Below are positions 56,935-64,000 of a stretch of 64,000 nucleotides of DNA, one piece after another. The position numbers and the translations under genes were made by a program. Source of the stretch: Leguminivora glycinivorella (Eukaryota > Arthropoda > Insecta > Lepidoptera > Tortricidae); assembly GCF_023078275.1 (NCBI RefSeq), contig NC_062971.1, positions 12,152,001-12,216,000 of the forward strand, in the 5' to 3' direction. The notes beneath the pieces were generated by a model that saw only the letters and a program-made list of their open reading frames with translations, had not been told where the DNA came from and did not search any database. The stretch's first letter is position 1. Each line of letters begins with the position of its first letter.

Positions 56935-57509
56935 AACGAATTGAATTTTATATTATAAATAACGTAAACAAGGAAAAAACAAATTGGTACAGTGCATTAT
57001 AAATTAAATATTCAATTCAAAGAAGTAAATTAACAATCAATGTTACATAACTAAACGAATTTCCTTTCTCCTACAAAACATGGTAACATACCTAAGTGAC
57101 GAACTTTAGAATTACAAGTTTAGGAAGTTTAAACATTTTTACTCAATACGAACATCATCAACCCCGTTATAACCCATGTCGGAGATGCTGAATTTTCAGA
57201 CACGAATACATTTTTGGCATTCTTCAAATACATGTATGCCGTTATAAAAAGTTTAGAATACTTTACGTGTGTACACAACATATACACTTATACTTTCCAC
57301 CTCATTTTAACTGAACTTATATAAATGCTTAAATAACTTTTGTAGTATGCGAGGGATTTCACATTATATGCAACATACACATAGTGCCTTTATACATAGT
57401 GTGAGGTCCCTCGCCCACAAATTAAAAAGGATCGATCTTAAAACTAATTTTAAACCACCTTGTTCGACGACCGAAAAAAAAGTTTAATTTACTTTTCTTC
57501 TTTAAATTT
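56935..57509. other. Spacer of the 3.6-kb foldback
   Basis: AT-rich, no coding frame. Holds the small imperfect hairpin at 57350-57410. Confidence 0.5.
57350..57410. other. Imperfect hairpin, about 20-bp arms
   Basis: GCGAGGGATTTCACATTATATG pairs with CATAGTGTGAGGTCCCTCGC with three or four mismatches across an 18-base loop. Could be a tiny MITE or the fold of the foldback centre. Confidence 0.4.
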
Positions 57510-57900
57510 ATAATAAAATACACATGTACTTACGCAGTGTAAATAAAATTTATAGCTTAAAATTAATCTTGCACCACATATAAACTTTCATTTTTTTATT
57601 TCCTTAGAAGTAAATTTTTTGAAAGTCGCTTATTACGTCAAGTATACAATATACACGTAGCTTAATGTAGAAAATTCAAGTTTTTAGCTTTTATAGACCC
57701 GGAATATTTCAATTCTACTAATGCTCATATTGAAACTTTAAGTCGATCTGGCGGATGGTTGGGTCCATCCGATTGGTCTGGCTGCTTACAAACGGTCTAG
57801 TTTACAGGTCCCTGCGTATCATATATCAAAATCAGGCTTGAGAAAATGAGGTAAGTTAGAGTCGTTTTTTGCCAACTTTGTCGCGTCTGGTAAAAGTTAT
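57510..57900 (-). repeat. Inverted copy of the 394-bp unit
   Basis: Reverse complement of the unit at 55921, closest to unit 1 (keeps GTCGATCTGG and AGCTTAATG variants). Directly followed by the right-arm flank. Confidence 0.85.
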
Positions 57901-58151
57901 GGCCGGCGGAAACGGTCTGGCATTGATGATAACCAATTTCTAACAACGTGCTCTAACACATATATAAAAATCGGCCTTGAGAATTTAAGGAAAGTAAGCA
58001 CTTTTTTTTTTCACCTTCATCACTTGATAGCAAAAAATTGGCCGATGGGCCGAACTAGAAAATATGCACACATTAACCGCCGATATGAACTCTACATTGT
58101 CCCAAAGTTTCATCCTTGAGAATTTGAGGAAGGTCTGGCGGGCCTGGGCTC

Positions 58152-58835
58152 TGGGTCTATAAGAATCACACGACATAACTGCCAGCTTCGCCAGCAGCCT
58201 CATTGCCACGCCACAAACTAGACTTTAGGTTTATAAAACTTGTTAGCATAATTACGTTATTAATAACATATTTTAATGGTCTACATTACTACTTAACTCA
58301 CTACACATACTATTATATATGGGATACATAAACTGTCTACGTTACAATTTACGTATAACTCATATGAGATCGCCCACTCATTCGGTTACCTACATGGATC
58401 GGGAAGCTAGGCAATTTTTTTAATGCCAATTTTGATGCTCATAGCGTTATTGCTGAATAAATCAATGACCAACATCAAATTATGCAACCTGATGGGCTTT
58501 ATAGTTATTTTTTCATTTCTTTCATTGGATCCCTACGGACTAGAAGAGATGCCAAAAATTCCGATTAAATATACTACTTTGCCCTTGCAGTGACCCAACA
58601 TATGCGAAACCTTGTAATAGTAACCCTTGACAGAAGTAGAGTTTTACAAAATGAGTCCAATTAATTATTTTGACGTTAATTTCGATCTTCTCGCGATCAA
58701 TCTACATACAGCCCATATCAACTGCCAATCATTAAGGCGGGACTAAAATAGACAACAGTCGCATCCATAATTTTTAATTGCTATAGGTACCTACTTAGTC
58801 TAAGAACAAATTAAATCGATTTTGATAGAATTCGG
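58152..58835. other. Unannotated sequence
   Basis: No gene or repeat recognised. Confidence 0.4.
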
Positions 58836-58876
58836 TGAACGGAGGTCGCTGGTTCGATTCCAGCTCGGGACACTTG
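58836..58876 (+). repeat. tRNA 3'-half-like sequence (SINE scrap)
   Basis: GGAGGTCGCTGGTTCGATTC then CAGCTCGGGACA: a perfect 5-bp T stem (CTGG/CCAG with TTCGATT loop) and B box. No matching 5' half is present. Confidence 0.5.
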
Positions 58877-59023
58877 CCGGCGTATCATGCTTCCAATTTT
58901 ATCACTTGTCCACGTGGATAAGACAACTGTCACTCTCACACTGACATACTTGCCAAAGCGGGACGGATGCTGTATCCACGTGGATAAATGATAAAATTGG
59001 AATCATAATACGCCGGTTGGAGG
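58877..59023. mobile_element. Hairpin element with about 48-bp arms
   Basis: CCGGCGTATCATGCTTCCAA is inverted at the right (TTGGAATCATAATACGCCGG). Both arms include TATCCACGTGGATA-type palindromes. About 147 bp in all. Confidence 0.65.
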
Positions 59024-59960
59024 CCTTTGGAGGTCACTTTTTCTTTGTATAATGACATTTATTTCAAGTACTAAAATTGTTTAGGTTATTTTTTTGTGCC
59101 TTTGACTTAATTTAGGTCGAAGTTATGCGGTTTTACCTATATTCCGTTGATTACGAGTATCTCGGAAATCCACAGTGGGTGTGTGAGTTCTCATGTAAAT
59201 AAAACTGCTGCATAAATGTGGGTCAGAACAGAACCAAATAACAAATGGAGAAATCTAAAAATATGGAAGTCATAATCATAACTCACAAAAATAATCCAAT
59301 CGGAATACTTATTTTATACGACCGTAATTGTTGGAAACGAGAAAATATTTTATACTGTCATAAAAGACAGACGATTGCGTCCATCATCGATACATTGGAG
59401 CTCAAGATTATGGCTCACTTATTTCTTAATAGCAGCAATAATTATACCAATATACTAGACTACTAGAGCAATACAGAGTGGGGCCTGTAACAAAGGCGAA
59501 GAATTGAACTGTAGGCTATTCTCCTTATACTGATCAATATTTGTTCATTGATTCATTAGTTTTATTTCATTTGTTCAGTGACTTTTAAAAATTATGAAGT
59601 CTTTAAATTTTTAATTTTTCATACAAAATAAATATTAGAATCAACGTACGCCATTATTGTTGTCATTGACGTTGTCTGTCACACTTTAGACTTAACAGAA
59701 TTCGCAATACATTACCTCTTAGAAAAAACTTTCAAGGGTGATAAAAATCAAAATACAAGTTATTTTGAAAAGTCGCCGAACAAATGTTGATCAGTATAAG
59801 GAGAATAGCCTAGAGTTCAATTCTTCGCCTTTGTTACAGGCCCCACTCTGTATACCTCCACGACGCTTACCTACTAGCGTATTCGGATTTAGATTATTTG
59901 ATATGGATCTGACTTGTTAATGGAAAAATTGAGATTCTGCCATTCTTCAATGAAATAAGT
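59024..59960. other. Unannotated sequence with a diverged inverted pair
   Basis: TACAGAGTGGGGCCTGTAAC near 59472 is inverted near 59836 (GTTACAGGCCCCACTCTGTA), and CTAGGCTATTCTCCTTATAC-type sequence follows both, so 59470-59855 is a foldback of about 385 bp with about 70-bp arms. Open frames here have no family features. Confidence 0.5.
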
Positions 59961-60215
59961 ATCATCATCCTCCTTGCGTTATCCCGGCATTTGCCACGGC
60001 TCATGGGAGCCTGGGGGTCCGCTTTGACAACTAATCCCAAGAGTTGGCGAAGGCACTAGTTTTTACGAAAGCGACTGCCATCTGACCTTCCAACCCGAAG
60101 GGTAACTATGCCTTATTGGAATTAGTCCGGTTTCCTCACGATGTTTTCCTTTACCGAAAAGCGACTGGCAAATATCCAATGACATTTCGCACATAAGTTC
60201 AGAAAAACTCAATTT
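59961..60215 (+). repeat. Abundant lepidopteran repeat, SINE-type body
   Basis: ATCCCGGCATTTGCCACGGC, CATGGGAGCCTGGGGGTCCG, AACTAATCCCAAGAGTTGGC, CGAAAGCGACTGCCATCTGA, GGTTTCCTCACGATGTTTTC. I recall these blocks in a fixed order in many moth sequences. The tRNA-like end usually at the right is missing. Confidence 0.65.
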
Positions 60216-61251
60216 TCTTAGTTCATAGACCTATTGTTATCAAAACGAAATAATCGCAACCTCGTATTATAGTTTCCCTACTTCTTCAATCTTGTATTTT
60301 TTAGTAGGAAATTTGTAGGAAATATTAGAGACGTTACCAGTTTTCCATGATTATCCGCTATCGTGGACAATCGTGATATCAGATATTGACATTGTTATAT
60401 TGCAGTGTTATCAAACATTCACCGCGAATGCAAAGATTATCAAGCACTTATCGAAAATGATGATACTTAAAAATATAATATCACTAGTCACTACTGTCTC
60501 AGGGGGTAGGGCTTTTAATACGGCTTCCATGGGTCTGATACTGACAGATTCGCCAAAATCTGAAATAAATTATACTTCAAATATAATTATGTATTATCTC
60601 GAATGCACTAATCGCAAGTAATTAGTTATTTCAAGCGAAATACATAGAGAGTAAGGAAAGGAACTAAGCACTAAGCTGTCACGCACGCGAATTATATCAA
60701 TGTCACAACAACGTCAAGCTCTTCTGTGGTCAGCTAGTCAGGGTACCCTATAAGACTTTGTTGTAGGAAAATACATATCCATTAGTCAATATAATATGAT
60801 CCTGTAAAACTAATAGGTTGACATTAATGAATTAGGTCATTATAATTACCTCGATAACTGGCAACTTAAGCTAAACTCAAAATACATATCACATCACTTA
60901 TTTAGACGAAGATTAACGAAATTGTAGGCATGGACAATAACAACAATGAATAGAATAAGTACCTCTTTTAAATAGTACCTAATGTAGTAGGTATGTAGTA
61001 CTGTAATAAATATATCATGCTTTGTTAAATATCGAAAGCTATATTATTATTAAAGCGAGCGTTATTTAGTATCCCGGGCTTAATTAAATTGTGACGGTGA
61101 TTGGTGGCCACAGATGATGAATGCGTCAATTTCACGACAGGCTCGTTTCGTAAACTGCTTTGTAGTTAGATCAGGATTTAGTTAATATTTCCTTTTGGTA
61201 CTGTCATTAGTCTATTTTGTAATGGACTACTTACCAAGTTGGTAATGGTCC
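60216..61251. other. Unannotated AT-rich sequence
   Basis: No gene or repeat recognised. The frame at 60373-60621 has no family features. Confidence 0.4.
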
Positions 61252-61380
61252 TGTACAGTCGCATCAGATAAATCGCAGCGGTGCTCGGAAATATTTGAGC
61301 TCACTTTTGTTGCCAAGCTAGAGTGTTCCGAAATTTTTAACCACTAGTGACTCCGCTATATCTGATGGTGACTGTACCGG
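61252..61380. mobile_element. MITE related to family E
   Basis: TGTACAGTCGCATCAGATAA, ATCGCAGCGG at the left; CTCCGCTATATCTGATGGTG, ACTGTACC at the right, inverted. Same terminal motif as 30860-31492 but shorter. Confidence 0.55.
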
Positions 61381-62099
61381 TCTCAGAATGAGTAACAAGA
61401 GCTTATGACTGATTGATACAGTTTCCAATGAATAATATTGTCCGGGACAAATTCGTCTCACTGCTTTAATAAAATTATACCTATTTGATAAATCATGATT
61501 TGGGTTTGGCAAAATCTGTTAGGGGAAATTTCCTGCTCGTTTACAATTTTAAAATATCTAACAATCATTGTAATTTGTTTTAGAACGGCGATATTTATGT
61601 AGATAATAGACACTTTAATTTACACCTCCATCTGTAAACTTGGATTACCTACACGTATTTAGGATTATTTTTTTATTAATTAGGTAATTCATATGATATC
61701 CAGCCTGTTGTGAATTTATATTTAAAAAAAAAAACTCTTTTATTAAGGATTTTAAATATCCAACCACAATATAGGATACCTATAAGCTAATGTTGTTTTT
61801 GGAAATTCGCTGCATATTCGCTGGCTGGAAGATAAAGGTGGAGACAGGTGTAGGTATCATGAATAAATATATACCTAGTACATTATATTGGTGTACCTAG
61901 GACACCTAGGTAGGTAATTCTTTATAATGTCTTAAATGCCTACTTATTACATCTACCTATTATCATTTATAACCTACTGACGCGACGCAAACTGGAAGAG
62001 GTGACCGCAAGTTACGTTCTTATTAGAATCAAGTAAGATTTTTACGCCTACGAGTATCATTCCTAGTAATATTAGGATCGGATTTCCAACATCCGTGGG
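61381..62099. other. Unannotated AT-rich sequence
   Basis: No gene or repeat recognised. Confidence 0.4.
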
Positions 62100-62546
62100 T
62101 AGGTGGGTATAACCCCTTCAACTCCAGAGCAAAAAGACAACCAACACGAAGTGAGCCACGATATCTCGCTTGATCGCGGCCGGTCACGATCGCCCGCGCA
62201 ACTTCACACCGGTTGGATCAGTTTTAGATGGGCCTGCGCGAGCGCTGCCGCAGCCGACGTCCCGTCGTTTCACGCAAACTCAAACGCAGCTTTTTCTTCT
62301 TTTAAACTTTTTAACATCTATGAAAATAGCTCTCATCTAGCCAGTTTCAAACGTCAAAAGGACCGTCGAAGTGCTCTCTAGCCCTGGAAAGGAAGCCGTG
62401 TTTTTTTGTGCAGTTTTTGCATCAACTTTTGCATCTTGTGTTGTGTTAGTGAAATTGGTATCGGTACCGGTATCGTGTGGTATCCGGTACCAATTAGTTC
62501 GGCAAGTGAAGTTCATTGTCATTTCGTTTGTCTTGTCATGAAAGTG
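62100..62546 (+). promoter_or_regulatory. Candidate promoter and first exon ending ATG AAA GTG | GTAAGT
   Basis: GC- and CpG-richer than its surroundings (GATCGCGGCCGGTCACGATC, GCGCGAGCGCTGCCGCAGCC), then a T/G-rich stretch and a GGTATCGGTACCGGTATCG block. ATGAAAGTG at 62538-62546 is directly followed by a strong donor GTAAGTG. Insect genes for secreted proteins often split the signal peptide after such a few-codon first exon. The rest of such a gene would lie to the right, beyond the window. Inference only. Confidence 0.35.
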
Positions 62547-63259
62547 GTAAGTGTTTTAAGCGTTTACGCTTTCTTTATTGTCTTGCAAATGTTAGAGGTG
62601 CTTTAAGCACACAAACTTTATGCTACGGTATGTGATATATGTATATGCATTATATTATAAAGAACACTCACTGGAGAGAGCGTAAGTAACGATCTGGATA
62701 AATTTTATACAATAATGATTTTGCAATGGCAAATGGTTGTTTTCTTCGGCTGGCACCGAAGTGAAAGATTTTGCACACTTTCATTCTCTTATCTGGCTAT
62801 CAGTAGTAGATACTGTTACTGTTAGTACTGTTATGTTGTTAATTTAGATAAACAATTTGATATAGTTTGATAAAAAACTGGATCTGCAATTTCAGCAAAT
62901 GCCTCAAGCATTACCTAGGTACATTTTATGAACGAATATAATTTTTGCAACTAGGTATTTGGTTGTGAGACAACGTTCTTTGTGCAGGATCGATGTAAGA
63001 TTCTTGTTGCCTCAGTGGTCTTATCTTATGTAAAGTCTCTTGCTTTACAGCACCTAGGTGGGTACCTCCTACTTCTTACCGAAATTAACTTTTGACATTG
63101 TATCCGATTCAAATCGTATCAAGAGCTAATTTTTAAAGTATTTTTCGAATCAGGCCAATTTCCAGTCTTGAAATGGAACACTACCTACTTAATAAAGTTT
63201 TCTTGTGTGCACCGTCACTGCACTGTAGGAAGATGTATTTACCTTTAATAAGTGGGCTT
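62547..63259. other. Unannotated sequence
   Basis: AT-rich, possibly intron of the candidate gene above. No coding exon recognised. Confidence 0.35.
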
Positions 63260-63446
63260 ATGAACAGAACAGGGAAATCCAATCTTTGTGAGTACTTATA
63301 CTTAACACAGCAAAAGGGAGTGCACAAGTTTCTAATGGGGTGGCAACGCGCATGTGAAACTCTTTGAGTTGCAGGCGTCCACAGGTTACGGTGACCGCTT
63401 TCCATCAGGCGGACCGTATGCTTGTTTGCCACCGATGTAGTATAAA
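63260..63446 (-). repeat. Interspersed repeat family D, copy 2
   Basis: On the - strand: TTTTTTATACTACATCGGTG, GGCAAACAAGCATACGGTCC, GCGGTCACCGTAACCTGTGG, ACGCCTGCAACTCAAAGAG, GCGCGTTGCCACCCCATTAG. More complete than copy 1 at 34719. Confidence 0.65.
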
Positions 63447-63589
63447 AAAAATGGAACAATGTTCGAGGGCAATCGCGCCTCCCAAGTGTTTCAAGAATTA
63501 CAGCTTTAACTTACCTAGCTTGTCTCCAGTGAATCCTTATCTACTTTGGACTCGTGGCCTGACGGGAGCCGGACAACCTTGAAAAACGC

Positions 63590-63830
63590 ATTACGGTTGG
63601 CATGGTGGATATACTAGAGGACGGGGGAGTGGCCATCCTCCAACCCGCTGAGCAGACAGTATTAAGAAGGCCTGAAAGGGATTAACACAGGCGCCTATTA
63701 TTAGGTCTGCAGAAGACCGTGCTGAATGGACAGCTTTGGTGCACAAAATAATGACCTTGTCTCGTGTGGTCGCGACCCTCAGCGATGAGGAACCGAGGAA
63801 GATGAAGATTAATATTACACGCTCAAAGCG
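63590..63830 (+). repeat. LINE-type 3' end
   Basis: CATCCTCCAACCCGCTGAGC, then a short open stretch EDRAEWTALVHKIMTLSRVV, a pattern found near the C-termini of LINE proteins. The TTTGGTGCACAAA block is shared with 49660. Confidence 0.45.
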
Positions 63831-64000
63831 TTAAGGTGGATTTGGATCCGGAGCAGCATCAGACCGATATTTTGCAGCACTGGATCAGGAAAACAATGAT
63901 GGAGCAAAACTAAAAACGTTAACATTCAGTTCTGACACTGATAGCATTAGTCCGGCACCCAGTAATAAAAGCAACGACTTTCCTACAGTACACAGTCCGA

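Larger units (their letters stand above)
54537..58151. repeat. 3.6-kb foldback carrying two family A insertions in one arm
   Basis: GAGCCCAGGCCCGCCAGACC at 54537 is inverted ending at 58151. The left arm, once the family A copies at 54656 and 55296 are removed, stays colinear with the right arm (58151 down to about 57500) for about 650 bp. The left arm then continues as three 394-bp tandem units against one on the right. Arm differences are few. A - strand frame at 57985-58209 covers the right end and has no known family. Confidence 0.85.

Overview
The window is a piece of a lepidopteran (moth or butterfly) nuclear genome. The coding signal is sparse and split by canonical GT-AG introns, the background is AT-rich, and the repeats are ones that recur throughout moths and butterflies: a tRNA-derived SINE, foldback and MITE elements, non-LTR retrotransposon tails, and TTAGG-containing DNA.

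Two host genes are well supported. (1) The 3' part of trachealess (trh), a bHLH-PAS transcription factor of the NPAS1/NPAS3 type, runs on the + strand from 8549 to a stop at 28833 in eight exons. Reading phase is kept across all seven introns and gives 701 complete codons before the stop. The bHLH-coding exon is not visible in the first 8.5 kb, so the gene enters from the left. (2) A complete 170-residue, four-transmembrane protein gene of unassigned family lies on the - strand, 47988 down to 43506, in five coding exons. Its last intron holds two antisense retrotransposon C-terminal fragments.

Minor coding material: a left-truncated open frame (2-664, DUF7869-like multicopy arthropod protein), an unrecognised frame-broken coding-like stretch antisense in a trh intron (24491-24940), a reverse-transcriptase scrap (21304-21369), and a possible first exon or promoter at about 62100-62546.

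Layout. 1-8548: multicopy ORF, MITEs, one copy of repeat family A, a 0.9-kb terminal-inverted-repeat element. 8549-29763: trh exons, introns loaded with repeats, and 3' UTR. 30860-31640: nested foldbacks. 32178-35670: a degenerate GC-rich satellite of about 155-180 bp units, invaded by a foldback and a hairpin element. 36566-41106: a 4.5-kb giant inverted repeat built of about 370-bp units. 42472-42792: a MITE. 43506-48060: the membrane-protein gene. 48780-58151: dense repeats, including a phrase-structured element with a TTAGG-bearing array (51386-52318) and a 3.6-kb foldback (54537-58151) with exact 394-bp tandem units. 58800-64000: SINE- and LINE-like repeats and the candidate exon.

The most informative structure is the 3.6-kb foldback. 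Its left arm carries two family A insertions that its right arm lacks, so the empty sites give the exact ends of family A and a 5-bp TTTTT target duplication.
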